Part shown: positions 19,315-28,052 of the stretch, piece after piece | Numbering within the stretch: position 1 is the first letter of the stretch | Layout: each line of letters opens with the position of its first letter | Assembly (NCBI RefSeq): GCF_002000055.1 | Contig: NZ_MVBD01000002.1 | Location: 186,001-250,000, forward strand | Direction: 5' to 3' | DNA from: Marinicella sediminis | GTDB lineage: Bacteria > Pseudomonadota > Gammaproteobacteria > Xanthomonadales > Marinicellaceae | DNA: 64,000 nt | Notes under the pieces: model-generated | The model's input: only the letters and a program-made list of their open reading frames with translations | What the model was told of the DNA's origin: nothing | The model's database searches: none | Position numbers and translations under genes: made by a program

Positions 19315-20127
19315 ATGAAAAACCAATACCTCAAACTGACTCTATTGACGGCTTTCATTACTTGCTTTTGGCAGCCACAATTGATCATCAACGACGCCAT
19401 GGCAGATGACGTCATGCCCATGTTCACCATTGCCTATTTTGAAGGCGCCTGTCCTGATGGCTGGGACAACACCTCACTGGCCTCAGCCGCCGGTAGAACA
19501 TTGTTACCAACGCCAAGAGGTGGTGGTGCGGGTGGCTTTATTGGCGATGCACTGTCATCACAACAAGCCCCTGAGCATGCCCATGCCACTGCCAGCGGTA
19601 GCATCGATTCCCCTTCCAAAGAATTCATTCTGGTCGATGGGTGTTGTAATGACAGCTTGGGACACAGTGGTACCCACAGCATGACTGGTTCAGCAGAGAC
19701 CGGCAACAGTGGGTTACCGTATATTCAATACAACGCTTGTCTGAAAACTGCTTCACCTAAACAAGGCAGCATGCCTTCAGGACTGTTGACCTTCAGCCTG
19801 ATGGAGTGCAGTGGCGATTATTCACCATATAACGCGGCATCAGGCAGGTACATCGTAGGTTTGAACCCCAACGGTCAGCCAGCAGCCACTTTTGGTGGTC
19901 CAAACTTACAACCCAGTGAGATCAGAACCCATTCACATGACATGGGTGGCACCCTGGATTTCCCAAGCCATGACATTGCCGGTGGTTCAGGATGTTGTGC
20001 CCATGACTATGCGGCTTCAGGCAATGTCAACTTCACCGGTAAAAGTGGTGTTGACACCTCTGTATCCAAATATGATGCCGCAGTTCAGGCACCTTATTAC
20101 ACTGCTTTCTTATGCCAGGCCAAGTAA
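19315..20127 (+). CDS. Exported protein with two collar-like Cys/His modules
   Basis: The 270-residue protein has a signal peptide and two tandem copies of the module found in the preceding gene. Copy one spans about residues 38-140 (CPDGWDN, AAGR, HAHA, VDGCCND, LPYIQYNAC). Copy two spans about 148-268 (MECSGDY, ASGR, THSHD, GSGCCAHD, APYYTAFLC). The copies are diverged, so the duplication is old. AAGGAG lies just upstream of the start. A secreted or surface-associated role is inferred from the signal peptide and from the operon with the large FG-GAP protein. Confidence 0.65.
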   Translation: MKNQYLKLTLLTAFITCFWQPQLIINDAMADDVMPMFTIAYFEGACPDGWDNTSLASAAGRTLLPTPRGGGAGGFIGDALSSQQAPEHAHATASGSIDSPSKEFILVDGCCNDSLGHSGTHSMTGSAETGNSGLPYIQYNACLKTASPKQGSMPSGLLTFSLMECSGDYSPYNAASGRYIVGLNPNGQPAATFGGPNLQPSEIRTHSHDMGGTLDFPSHDIAGGSGCCAHDYAASGNVNFTGKSGVDTSVSKYDAAVQAPYYTAFLCQAK

Positions 20128-20141
20128 CCACCACAGTTCGA

Positions 20142-20172
20142 TTGAACCTCACCCCGTACAGGTGAGGTTCAA
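20142..20172 (+). terminator. Perfect 12-bp hairpin between operon genes
   Basis: Arms TTGAACCTCACC (20142-20153) and GGTGAGGTTCAA (20161-20172) pair fully around a seven-base loop. No T-run follows, so it may act as a partial terminator or mRNA processing/stabilising element that sets unequal expression of the flanking genes. Confidence 0.5.
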
Positions 20173-20213
20173 TTGACCCACCGTCAATATTCAATCAAAT
20201 AAAGGGGATGATC

Positions 20214-23200
20214 ATGCCAAACTCAATACCAAAAATACAATCAATTCAGTACCACACGAGGGCACTCGTGATGGGTCTTTTCATGTTTTTAACCACAGCC
20301 GTTTCGGCTGACGACCAGGGGACCACCAACCCCATAGAAAACCCCAAAAACCTCACGGTTTTTCCGGTTGATGACATCGCTACTTTTCGTTCTCAACAAA
20401 CTGTATCAACTTCTGCGCTGATTGATTATGTCGCCACCAATGCTGAATTAACAGCCTGGTCACAAACCGGCCAAGCCATGAAAAGCAATGACCCATGCGT
20501 ACAAAGCCTGGGAAGACGCTTAACTTCAGGTCGGGTCTCCACTCCCATGTTTGAACAGGCCATATGTTCAACACCTTTGGGTTTAAGCTTGTACTACCAA
20601 AGCAAACCACTGGCCCAGGGCGAATTCATCAGTTACCAATTCCCCAAACCCGGTATTGGTACCGATGCCAGAAATTTCGATGCCCAAACCGGATTGTTTA
20701 ACCGCACAGCAGGCACAGATGATTTGTTGCACATGGACATTGCCACAGCGCACCGCGACCTCAACGGCGATCTCACCATCAGCATCATCGGCTACGTACC
20801 AGCCACCCAATCGCAGCCGCAATCGTTGACATTGCGCGATAGCTGGACAGATAACAGCGGACGCAAAGTCACCGGTGATGTCACATTGGCAGTGGGTGAT
20901 TACAATGGTGATGGGGCACTGGATTTATTGGTCTGGTCAAACACCTCAACTGGCACCCCTTCCAGCACCACAGGCAGAATCGACATGTTGTCTTTTTCGT
21001 ATGATCCGATCAAGCAAAGCCTGACCCATGTCGACACCCTGGAAATTCAAACCCAAGGCATCCCTCAATCCATCGTCTCAGCAGCCGGAGATTTCGCTAC
21101 TTTAGGCCATGATCAGGCTGTGATGGCTTATTACCTGGCCAATGGAAGCAAACCGATTACCCTTTCCTATTTTCAGCTCAATAACAAATTACAACCCGTG
21201 GCTGCACAAATCAAAAAGAATTTGTCTGGTCAACCCGCCAAAGAATCCTATTTTGACATGAGTCCCGGACTGTTTGCCTTTGATCCCAGCCAAACCTCAC
21301 CTGAAAATGGTGCGCCTGGATTCCATACCAGACAATTGGCCATCAGTTGGGTCAATGACGCCGGCAAAACCCAGGCATCCATTGTGGCTGTTGAGCAAGG
21401 AGGCAAACAACTGAGTGAATCAGGTAAAACCACTTTAGGCAGCAGTCAATACACCACCCGATCACAATCCATCGGCCCCAACATTGCGGCTGGAAATTTC
21501 ATTGGCTTACAAGACAACAGCGTCACCCCCAACAGTCAGATCGCCGTGGCCATTCCCACGGTAAGCGCCAATAACAACCAAGCCATCACCACTGAGTTGG
21601 TGACCGCCAAAGTCACGCAAAATGCCAACACAGGCCAATTCACCATCAAGACCACTGACACCATCATGGATCCCATTTATGCGGTTCAGGGACTGGTTTA
21701 TGGACCTGGCCTTGCCGCCATGGACAGTTTAGGCCGGGCTTTTTTCCTCGGTAACCCGGCACACATCCAGGTACCATCGCTGATTGACCCACAATATGTG
21801 GTGTACATGCCACCGCATCATGTGGACTGTTTGCCCAATGCCAATAAAACCGACTGTGACGTGATCAATATCTCTGCTTACAACAATTTCAATGTCACAC
21901 TCAATGACTCCTCATCATCAACCATCAAACAAGAGTCTACTGATACCAGCTCAACAGACTTTGGCCTGGGTGGCTCCGTCAGTGTTTCAGAAACGGTTTC
22001 AGCCAACGTGCTGGAAATCGCTGAATTATCTGCAACTGCACAGGTAACCGATGCCTTTTCATACCAGTCTAACTCGACAAAAAAAGAGATGAACTCGAGC
22101 TACCAAACCATCACCACAGAGAAATCGGCGACCACCAACATCGATGATCAATTGGGCTATAACCAAAGGATATTGAACATTTGGCGCTACCCGGTTTACG
22201 GCAAGGACCTCAAACAGCCGAAGAACTATCCGTTTTATGAAATCACCATCCCCGGCCCGCTGTTGCCTTACCAAAGTGATGGCTTAACCGTCAGCTGGTT
22301 CAATCCCACCCACATCAACAACAACGCCTTAAGCTATCCCACCATCGGCGACCCCGGCTTTCCTTCAGACCTGGGCACCTTCACTTATGATGAACAAGGT
22401 AGTGAAGTATCCAAAACCACTCCCTTGAATGACAAGACCGTACGCAGCTTCGCTGGCAACAGCCAAACCTACAGCCTGACCTACACCACCGGGTCCGGGG
22501 GTTCCAGCGAACGCAGCTATAACTACAACCTGTCAAACAGCCTAGACATCAAAACCGGTTTTTCAGCCAAAGTAGGCATTGGCATCGCCAGTTCTGAAAC
22601 CAAGGTGGATACCAGCTTCAACCTCACCAACAAATCCAGTTGGGGCAATTCCACCGTGGCTTCCCGGTCGATGTCAGAATCCAAGGGCATCACCCTCAAC
22701 CAACCATCGGTATCCGGTATCCAAACCAAAGCCTATAACTACCAGACCCTGATCTACATCACCGGTAATGGCGGCATCAAAGTAGCCCATGCGGTGGACT
22801 TCGATGTCAGCACCGGCAAAGCCTGGTGGACAGAAACTTACACCGAGGCTGACCCGGCACTGAACTTACCCCTGAGAATGGTCCAACCACCGCAAAACAG
22901 CGATTGGGTACTGAATACCGATGAAAGCTACCACTGGATGAGAGGCATCAGTCTCACCACCAACACCATCAACAAACTGACCAACAGCTATCCGTACTTG
23001 TCAGGAGCCGTAGAACATGGTGATAAAGTGCGGGTTTTGATTGATGTGTATAACCTGTCTTTGGTGACACCCACCGCCGACACCCAGGTACAGTTTGCCT
23101 ATCAGGCCCTGGATCCCAAAACCTTCAATCCGGTGGGTCAGGAAGTGGTATTTGATACCAGCGCCAAGCTGAAACTTGCCCCCAGAGCCACACAACAAAT

Positions 23201-23816
23201 CGTTGGCTTATGGGACACCAGCCAACTGCCCGCCTCCACCAGTACGCCTTACCGTTTTGTGATTACCCTGCTCACCGATGACAATCACGATCTGCATGGC
23301 GACCAGGCGCATGTGGGTGGCAACAACCGCGGTGTCTGGCCTTATAACAACACCGGTGTATTCGTGTTTCCCAAAGACAACTCAAACCAGGCAGCCATGC
23401 CAGCCACCAGTCTGGTGGCCGAACAAGTCATGCGTGAACAATCGACCGCTTCATTCCGCCAGGCAGCTGATGGCCATGTCTCCGCCAGCGTCAGCCTGGC
23501 CCCCAGAGCCGTGCGCAAAGCGGCAAAATCAAACACCCATCTGACGCATGAAGCCACCGTTCATTTAACCAGCGATGAGGATCACCGTGGCCTGGTTCAC
23601 GTGGTGGTATCCCAACCCAGCAAAGATCCGGATGGCCGTGAAACCGTGGTTGCCAGCACCATGATCTGGGGCTTACCCGCCGGTGAACGCACCCTGAAAC
23701 TGGCCGTGCCACACACCTTGCCCAACGGCACCAGCACCAAAGCCGTGCTGCAAAAACACAACAAGGGCCACCAACCCCTGAAGGTCCGCATCTTCAGTCA
23801 CCATCAGCAGAAGTAA
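20214..23816 (+). CDS. Large exported FG-GAP-type protein with Ser/Thr-rich beta region
   Basis: The protein of about 1200 residues has a signal peptide (ending VSA near residue 34). Its N-terminal half contains FG-GAP/integrin-like strands such as AVGDYNGDGALDLLVW, a calcium-binding D-x-N-x-D-G loop. The centre (about residues 560-880) is very rich in Ser/Thr with alternating polar/hydrophobic residues, as in beta-hairpins of aerolysin-like pore formers. The C-terminal 300 residues look like beta-sandwich domains. I do not recognise the whole protein. ATG 20208 lies too close to the AAAGGGG box; ATG 20214 is spaced correctly. It follows the two collar-like genes. Confidence 0.7.
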   Translation: MPNSIPKIQSIQYHTRALVMGLFMFLTTAVSADDQGTTNPIENPKNLTVFPVDDIATFRSQQTVSTSALIDYVATNAELTAWSQTGQAMKSNDPCVQSLGRRLTSGRVSTPMFEQAICSTPLGLSLYYQSKPLAQGEFISYQFPKPGIGTDARNFDAQTGLFNRTAGTDDLLHMDIATAHRDLNGDLTISIIGYVPATQSQPQSLTLRDSWTDNSGRKVTGDVTLAVGDYNGDGALDLLVWSNTSTGTPSSTTGRIDMLSFSYDPIKQSLTHVDTLEIQTQGIPQSIVSAAGDFATLGHDQAVMAYYLANGSKPITLSYFQLNNKLQPVAAQIKKNLSGQPAKESYFDMSPGLFAFDPSQTSPENGAPGFHTRQLAISWVNDAGKTQASIVAVEQGGKQLSESGKTTLGSSQYTTRSQSIGPNIAAGNFIGLQDNSVTPNSQIAVAIPTVSANNNQAITTELVTAKVTQNANTGQFTIKTTDTIMDPIYAVQGLVYGPGLAAMDSLGRAFFLGNPAHIQVPSLIDPQYVVYMPPHHVDCLPNANKTDCDVINISAYNNFNVTLNDSSSSTIKQESTDTSSTDFGLGGSVSVSETVSANVLEIAELSATAQVTDAFSYQSNSTKKEMNSSYQTITTEKSATTNIDDQLGYNQRILNIWRYPVYGKDLKQPKNYPFYEITIPGPLLPYQSDGLTVSWFNPTHINNNALSYPTIGDPGFPSDLGTFTYDEQGSEVSKTTPLNDKTVRSFAGNSQTYSLTYTTGSGGSSERSYNYNLSNSLDIKTGFSAKVGIGIASSETKVDTSFNLTNKSSWGNSTVASRSMSESKGITLNQPSVSGIQTKAYNYQTLIYITGNGGIKVAHAVDFDVSTGKAWWTETYTEADPALNLPLRMVQPPQNSDWVLNTDESYHWMRGISLTTNTINKLTNSYPYLSGAVEHGDKVRVLIDVYNLSLVTPTADTQVQFAYQALDPKTFNPVGQEVVFDTSAKLKLAPRATQQIVGLWDTSQLPASTSTPYRFVITLLTDDNHDLHGDQAHVGGNNRGVWPYNNTGVFVFPKDNSNQAAMPATSLVAEQVMREQSTASFRQAADGHVSASVSLAPRAVRKAAKSNTHLTHEATVHLTSDEDHRGLVHVVVSQPSKDPDGRETVVASTMIWGLPAGERTLKLAVPHTLPNGTSTKAVLQKHNKGHQPLKVRIFSHHQQK

Positions 23817-23827
23817 AACCATGGCCT

Positions 23828-23859
23828 GCCCACCTCCTGACTCACCTCAGGATGTGGGC
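23828..23859 (+). terminator. Hairpin downstream of the FG-GAP protein gene
   Basis: GCCCAC-C-TCCTGA (23828-23840) pairs with TCAGGA-T-GTGGGC (23847-23859), a 12-pair stem with one mismatch and a six-base loop, ending in TTTAG. Position right after the stop supports transcript termination. Confidence 0.55.
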
Positions 23860-24224
23860 TTTAGCCATACCCATCTCATTTTCTGTTCTCGTCCTCCCAG
23901 GCCCGACCCGGGATCCAGCGACTTGTTAATCATCAACTTCACGTCCAACCAACCGTCATCAATCCACCGGGATGTGGTGAATGCAGATAGTGGCCTGGAG
24001 TAACTTCCAGCCCGGACTTGATCAGGGACTCAGCTTATAACAACAGAAAACGTTGACTGAGCCCACTGAAGCCCATTTAATGAAATTCAACGGCTCTGAC
24101 CCCAGTGATTAATTATGGCCCTACTGATTAAACATTGAAGCAAAGACCCTCAGCTTCAAATCTCTGATAAGACAAAAAGCTCAGTTTGTTTCCTGCCCAT
24201 ATTTAAACACTTGTTGTATTTTAT
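23860..24224. other. Intergenic region with repeat fragments
   Basis: No gene is visible. A palindrome-like piece CCCAGGCCCGACCCGGGATCC lies near 23896-23916. A degenerate REP copy is at 24084-24114, preceded by GAAGCCCATTTAA (24070-24082), a string that recurs at 28676-28688. Confidence 0.45.
24084..24114 (-). repeat. REP-type palindrome copy (degenerate)
   Basis: The core is GGCTCTGACCCC followed by AGTGATTAATT. It is a minus-orientation copy with several changes from the family consensus. Confidence 0.55.
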
Positions 24225-24253
24225 TTGACATGTGTTTAATTTCTGCTTATGCT
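24225..24253 (+). promoter_or_regulatory. Sigma-70 type promoter of the lipase gene
   Basis: A perfect -35 box TTGACA (24225-24230) and -10 box TATGCT (24248-24253) are separated by 17 bases, about 20 bases before the ATG at 24274. AGAGG precedes the start codon. This is the clearest promoter in the window. Confidence 0.65.
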
Positions 24254-24273
24254 GAATAAAAAAAGAGGTTTAT

Positions 24274-24951
24274 ATGAACAAAGTAATTGTACTGTTTATG
24301 TTGATGTTCTCATTCGCCGTATCCGCTAACTGTCGGGATGCTGTGGTTTTGGTTCATGGCAATGGTGGCAACTCATCGGATTGGAACAATACCTACAATG
24401 AACTGCTGAATCGTGGGTATTCAAGCTCAGAAATACATCGACCCAATTGGGGCAGTACCTGTGTGGCCTGTAACAACCATTCAGGCAGTGAAGAAGTCCC
24501 GGTGGGTAATGCCTTATTAGATGCCCATGAAAATTCTTGCACCGGAAAAATTGATGTCATAGGTCATTCAATGGGCGTCACGTTAGCCATCAAACAGATC
24601 ATTGATTTGGGCTTGGCCAACGACGTGGATGATTTTGTCGGTGTGGCAGGTGCTGTCAGGGGCTTGCGCAGTTGTGGCTATTACCCATTCAATGTGTACA
24701 CCTCAACATGCGGCTACTGGGGCTTATCCATCAACAGCCCATTCTTAAACAGCATCAACAACCAATACATAGCTAACCAGGTTTATTCAATCAAGAGCTG
24801 GTACGATCAAGTGGTTTGTGCCGGCGGCTGCACAGTCAACGGCGTGCATTCATCAACCATCTGGGGCGAAGATGCCAGTTTCAATTATTACCTGGGACAC
24901 TTTGGCTTACAAACCAACACCGCTGTTCAACAAGTTGATTTAGTCGAGTAA
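24274..24951 (+). CDS. Exported class 2-type lipase / alpha-beta hydrolase
   Basis: The 225-residue protein has a signal peptide (about residues 1-18). The oxyanion-region motif VVLVHGNGGNSSDW follows directly, then the nucleophile elbow GHSMG (Ser near residue 97). A C-terminal GVHSSTIWG can supply the catalytic His. Several cysteines (CVACNN; CAGGC) suggest disulfides in the exported enzyme. It belongs with lipase class 2 (PF01674)/LipA-like triacylglycerol lipases; an ester substrate is expected but not determined. It is monocistronic with its own promoter. Confidence 0.85.
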   Translation: MNKVIVLFMLMFSFAVSANCRDAVVLVHGNGGNSSDWNNTYNELLNRGYSSSEIHRPNWGSTCVACNNHSGSEEVPVGNALLDAHENSCTGKIDVIGHSMGVTLAIKQIIDLGLANDVDDFVGVAGAVRGLRSCGYYPFNVYTSTCGYWGLSINSPFLNSINNQYIANQVYSIKSWYDQVVCAGGCTVNGVHSSTIWGEDASFNYYLGHFGLQTNTAVQQVDLVE

Positions 24952-25336
24952 AACCAATCAATGAGGTCCAATCAATGGGGTCAGAGACGTTGATTTTTAT
25001 ACGCTTTCTACTTCCTGTCTCCCCCTTTGTGTCTAGGACTGGCCCTCCTGCCTGTTTGTTCTTCGGTTTGTGAAGTGGCCTGAAAACCATGTTTTGTTGA
25101 TCGAATCACGAATTTCAGCCAATATAAAATCATATACTCTGACTCCATAGATTTTGACACCATTGATTTTGTACAGCATCAAAAACCCTGATTAAATCAG
25201 TTACTCTTACCCTGCTCATCCCTTTTGCTTTTCTATCACCAGGTGGATCTGTGTTTTTCAGGAAATTTTCAAAAGATATTCAGGTATAAAAACTGATGTT
25301 TACATACGATGAGTTTTTTAATTTGAGAATGTAGCC
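24952..25336. other. Intergenic region with two REP copies
   Basis: No gene is visible. A REP copy at 24970-24998 and a degenerate inverted copy at 25133-25170 flank about 130 bases. The sequence next to the first copy (TTTTTATAC, GCTTTC) matches the sequence beside the REP at 34063, so this may be the empty or decayed shell of a RAYT-type element. The promoter of the next gene must lie in 25171-25330. Confidence 0.45.
24970..24998 (+). repeat. REP-type palindrome copy
   Basis: It begins AATCAATGGGGTCAGAGACG and continues TTGATTTTT, close to the family consensus. Its downstream flank matches that of the copy at 34063. Confidence 0.75.
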
Positions 25337-26662
25337 ATGACAGAAAAGTCTTTCAAACAACTGTTAATCCTGCTCTTCCTGTTGAGCTTTTGTGTAACAG
25401 CTCATTCTTCAGAGTCAGTGATTACCAAAACAATTTTAAAAGCTGATTTCAATGACCTCACTCCAGGTGATTCTCTGGGAGAAGGTGGTGCGATTGTTGG
25501 CGAACCCATTGACTTCGATTTGTTGGATAATGAAGTTATTGAAGACATGCCTGGTGAAAATTACTTACGCATTTCTAACGCCAGCGGTCTCACCACTCCG
25601 ATGAATGTGGTATGGCAGTTTTTAGACGACGAAGAAGTCACCAATCACTTACTAACCATTGCTTTCAAATTCACACCGACCACTTTAGATAAGTACAGTT
25701 TCCAGGTCAGGGAAAATGGCGATACGAACAAAGATTTTTTAACAGTTATCTATGATGAATCAGGAACCTTCAGCGCATCTGATGCGGCAGGAAATATATC
25801 ATTAACCAACAACAGCTTTACGGCAAACACTGAACAAGACATTTCCATTGAATTTAATATGGAATCTGGAACCAGCCATATGATGATTAATGGTGAGTTA
25901 CTCTTTACCGGTCGAAATCACGGTATCAGTGACCGTGGCGTGGGCAGTTTATTGACTGGGTATGCCGATTTTAATAACACCACACCCTTCTTGCTGGATG
26001 ATATTTCTGTGATCAAGACTATACCTTTGTCATTGGTTTTAGATGCAGATTTAGAAGATAAACCATTGGGTAATGCTTTGGGCAATGGAGGCGCTGTCAT
26101 CAATGAACCGGAGTTAATTAGCGATGATTTAATGACTGAAATAATTGAGTTTGGCACGGACAACAAAGCTGTCTTAGTAGATAACCCTACCTCAGGCGTT
26201 GGGGTGATACGTTGGGAGTTTTTAGATAACATCGAGATCCAAGAAGGCTTCATATCAATTGAGACTGATCTTTATTTTAATCAGCTTGATGATTATCGTT
26301 TGTATATCCGCGAATCATCGACCTCAGCTTCTTCATTTTCAACCGTCCGCTTTTTCAGCAATGGGAATATAACCCTAACTGATAGTACAGGATTTGCTGG
26401 AACCATAGGCACATACCAGGCAGAGCAACTCCACAAGTTTAAAACAATTTATCATTTAGACAATGACAGTTACAGTGTCTGGTTAGATGATGAGTTATTG
26501 ATTGAAGACAGACTTCATGGGGTAACATCAGGTGACGGAATTGGTGCGTTTTTAATGGGTTTTCAGCCCAGCGCTTCAGCTGATGCGAGTTTTGTAGCTG
26601 ATGATATAAAAGTGGGTGTGAGCAATAATCCGTTCATCATTTTTAACAACGGGTTTGAATAG
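25337..26662 (+). CDS. Exported protein with two LamG-like repeats and GFE tail
   Basis: The 441-residue protein has a signal peptide (residues 1-26) and two tandem domains of about 200 residues. Each opens with a D-F/L-E/N-D-x-x-x-G-x-x-L-G-x-G-G-A-x-x-x-E-P motif and includes an xLLTGY/FLMGF strand near its end, consistent with a concanavalin/LamG-like beta sandwich. The C-terminus is PFIIFNNGFE, a short tail also seen, with changes, at the ends of the beta-helix proteins encoded at 58.4-60.6 kb. Function is unknown; surface localisation is inferred. Confidence 0.65.
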   Translation: MTEKSFKQLLILLFLLSFCVTAHSSESVITKTILKADFNDLTPGDSLGEGGAIVGEPIDFDLLDNEVIEDMPGENYLRISNASGLTTPMNVVWQFLDDEEVTNHLLTIAFKFTPTTLDKYSFQVRENGDTNKDFLTVIYDESGTFSASDAAGNISLTNNSFTANTEQDISIEFNMESGTSHMMINGELLFTGRNHGISDRGVGSLLTGYADFNNTTPFLLDDISVIKTIPLSLVLDADLEDKPLGNALGNGGAVINEPELISDDLMTEIIEFGTDNKAVLVDNPTSGVGVIRWEFLDNIEIQEGFISIETDLYFNQLDDYRLYIRESSTSASSFSTVRFFSNGNITLTDSTGFAGTIGTYQAEQLHKFKTIYHLDNDSYSVWLDDELLIEDRLHGVTSGDGIGAFLMGFQPSASADASFVADDIKVGVSNNPFIIFNNGFE

Positions 26663-26700
26663 TACATCACTACCAGATCGTCGGAGGACAATGAAAGTGT

Positions 26701-26752
26701 ATCAATGAGGTCATATCAGATTCGATATCAATTTGATCTGACCCCATTGATT
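26701..26752. repeat. REP doublet forming a long hairpin
   Basis: Two REP arms in inverted order (ATCAATGAGGTCATATCAG... and ...TTTGATCTGACCCCATTGAT) can pair over about 20 bases. The doublet sits between convergent genes (stops at 26662 and 26781), where it could act as a bidirectional terminator. Confidence 0.65.
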
Positions 26753-26780
26753 ATTACCGCTGCCCCATAACAGATAAGAG

Positions 26781-27101
26781 TCAGGCAGACACTTTTTCAC
26801 GAAGAAACACCCAATTTGACAACATTTGCAGTGTCAATGTGATGGCGGTGGCAGACACAATCCCGATGGCAGTCACACACATGATTTTGTTCGTCCCCGA
26901 TAAAAAACCAAGGGTAAAAAAGCATCCAGCGGTAACCAGTGCTGACATTAGTCCGGCGTTCATATAGTTCAGATGGCTGAGCGGGTATTTTTGGAACCTG
27001 GAAAGGTCAACAAATAAACAAACGTGTTGGGTAAACAATAAAGCATAAATAAAAACCACAATTGCATTGGTGGCGTTAAAGGTGTTGAGTTGGTTGAGCA
27101 T
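26781..27101 (-). CDS. Small three- to four-helix membrane protein, unknown
   Basis: The 106-residue protein has hydrophobic helices at about residues 12-30, 47-65 and 70-95. GGAG seven bases before the ATG supports the start. I do not recognise a family. It could be part of the leftward group of small membrane or secreted genes between 26.8 and 28.4 kb. Confidence 0.55.
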   Translation of the reverse strand: MLNQLNTFNATNAIVVFIYALLFTQHVCLFVDLSRFQKYPLSHLNYMNAGLMSALVTAGCFFTLGFLSGTNKIMCVTAIGIVSATAITLTLQMLSNWVFLREKVSA

Positions 27102-27153
27102 ATTAATCTCCGTTGTGTTGTCATTCTGGGGTCAGCTTCTTTATGACCCTTCA

Positions 27154-27303
27154 TTATTCGACGATTTTTTCGCTGTCAGCAATTGCCTCATAAGCATTGC
27201 TGACTTGGTTTAAATTGAATGAGGCAGGTTCGAATAACGAGTCTGTAATCAACCAGGAATAACTAAGGAATAATGAAGTCCCAAGCGGTTTCTTAATTTT
27301 CAT
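27154..27303 (-). CDS. Possible 49-residue protein
   Basis: An open frame with ATG at 27303 encodes MKIKKPLGTSLFL..., a mixed beta-like sequence ending in EKIVE. The reading frame continues open upstream to the stop of the next gene, so it could also be the tail of a longer, decayed gene. There is no good ribosome binding site. Confidence 0.25.
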   Translation of the reverse strand: MKIKKPLGTSLFLSYSWLITDSLFEPASFNLNQVSNAYEAIADSEKIVE

Positions 27304-27384
27304 ATGGCCACCCAGCAGCAGATGGTTTAAACCTGCCTGCGGGCAATCATTATTGAGGGTACAGAATCGTTTTAAGAAACTTGA

Positions 27385-27666
27385 TTACACAAGCGGAGGT
27401 GCACGGGCCGATTGACGGAGGTGATTGGAATAGAAGTGGTTTGAGTGGTGAAAAGCATACTGAGCTTGAACATATTTCGGTGATATCTTCCTGACTGGGT
27501 TGACCAAACACAGTTCCAGATCATCATCGGTATTCCCCTGACTTTGGACAGTGACCGTTTGAACACCAGCAACATGATCTGACAGAAAAACCAGCTCTTC
27601 AGATAAGACCGTGAAAGTTAAAACAACCAGGTACAGCAGAACATTGAATTTCTTAGCAGCGATCAT
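27385..27666 (-). CDS. Small exported protein, His-rich, unknown
   Basis: The 93-residue protein begins with a hydrophobic leader (residues 7-24), then a short acidic region and a His/Asn-rich stretch (AFHHSNHFYSNHLRQ), ending RAPPLV. The His-rich part could bind metal ions, but that is speculation. Its ATG lies two bases after the stop of the small frame upstream, so the two may be co-translated. Confidence 0.45.
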   Translation of the reverse strand: MIAAKKFNVLLYLVVLTFTVLSEELVFLSDHVAGVQTVTVQSQGNTDDDLELCLVNPVRKISPKYVQAQYAFHHSNHFYSNHLRQSARAPPLV

Positions 27667-27668
27667 GT

Positions 27669-27827
27669 TTATAATACCAAGTGTTCAAAAGGTCTAAGCG
27701 TACCGTTGTTCATAAAAATCAATGTTCCTAGCCATTGAGCCACAATCCAAATCATCAATCTATCCAGCATTAAAACGAAAAGCATAAGTGCTTGCGACAG
27801 TCGTATCACTGCTGTTGTTCCCATCAT
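27669..27827 (-). CDS. Possible small membrane protein
   Basis: A 52-residue frame (Met at 27827) has one strongly hydrophobic helix rich in Leu/Ile/Trp (ALMLFVLMLDRLMIWIVAQW). The longer version starting at 27857 is made from REP sequence, so it is less likely. Its stop is just before the start of the next small gene. Confidence 0.3.
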   Translation of the reverse strand: MMGTTAVIRLSQALMLFVLMLDRLMIWIVAQWLGTLIFMNNGTLRPFEHLVL

Positions 27828-27844
27828 ATATTCACAACACAAAA

Positions 27845-27870
27845 AATCAATAGCCATGACCCCATTGATT
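27845..27870 (-). repeat. REP-type palindrome copy
   Basis: A complete minus-orientation copy with core CATGACCCCATTGATT. It sits at the start of the small leftward gene group. Confidence 0.65.
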
Positions 27871-27910
27871 TCAAGACTTCACCGTCCCCGCGACAGGTTC
27901 ATTCATAACA

Positions 27911-27990
27911 CACGTCATCCTCAGGCTTGGCTTACATGGATGTAAGTCTTAGAATCGAGTCGGGAACAGAGATCGAGACCCGGGGATCCA
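27911..27990. repeat. Dispersed CGTCATCCTCAGG...ACCCGGGGATCC repeat
   Basis: Starts CGTCATCCTCAGGCTTGG and ends GAGACCCGGGGATCC, with an inner palindrome ACATGGATGT. Pieces resemble 15505-15565 and 23888-23922. It belongs to the widespread class of intergenic palindromes with Sau3AI-like GGATC ends. Confidence 0.45.
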
Positions 27991-28008
27991 TATTAAACCA
28001 TCTGAAAA

Positions 28009-28034
28009 AATCAAAGTCTCTGACCCCATTGATT
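28009..28034 (-). repeat. REP-type palindrome copy
   Basis: Minus-orientation copy, core TCTCTGACCCCATTGATT, abutting the end of the DUF393 gene. Confidence 0.65.
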
Positions 28035-28052
28035 CTAAGACAAAGGCCACAA

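Noticed and set aside
24881-25090. 69-residue minus-strand frame
   Set aside because: It starts in REP-flank DNA, overlaps the lipase gene and shows no domain; its KINVSDPIDW part is a REP read as protein.
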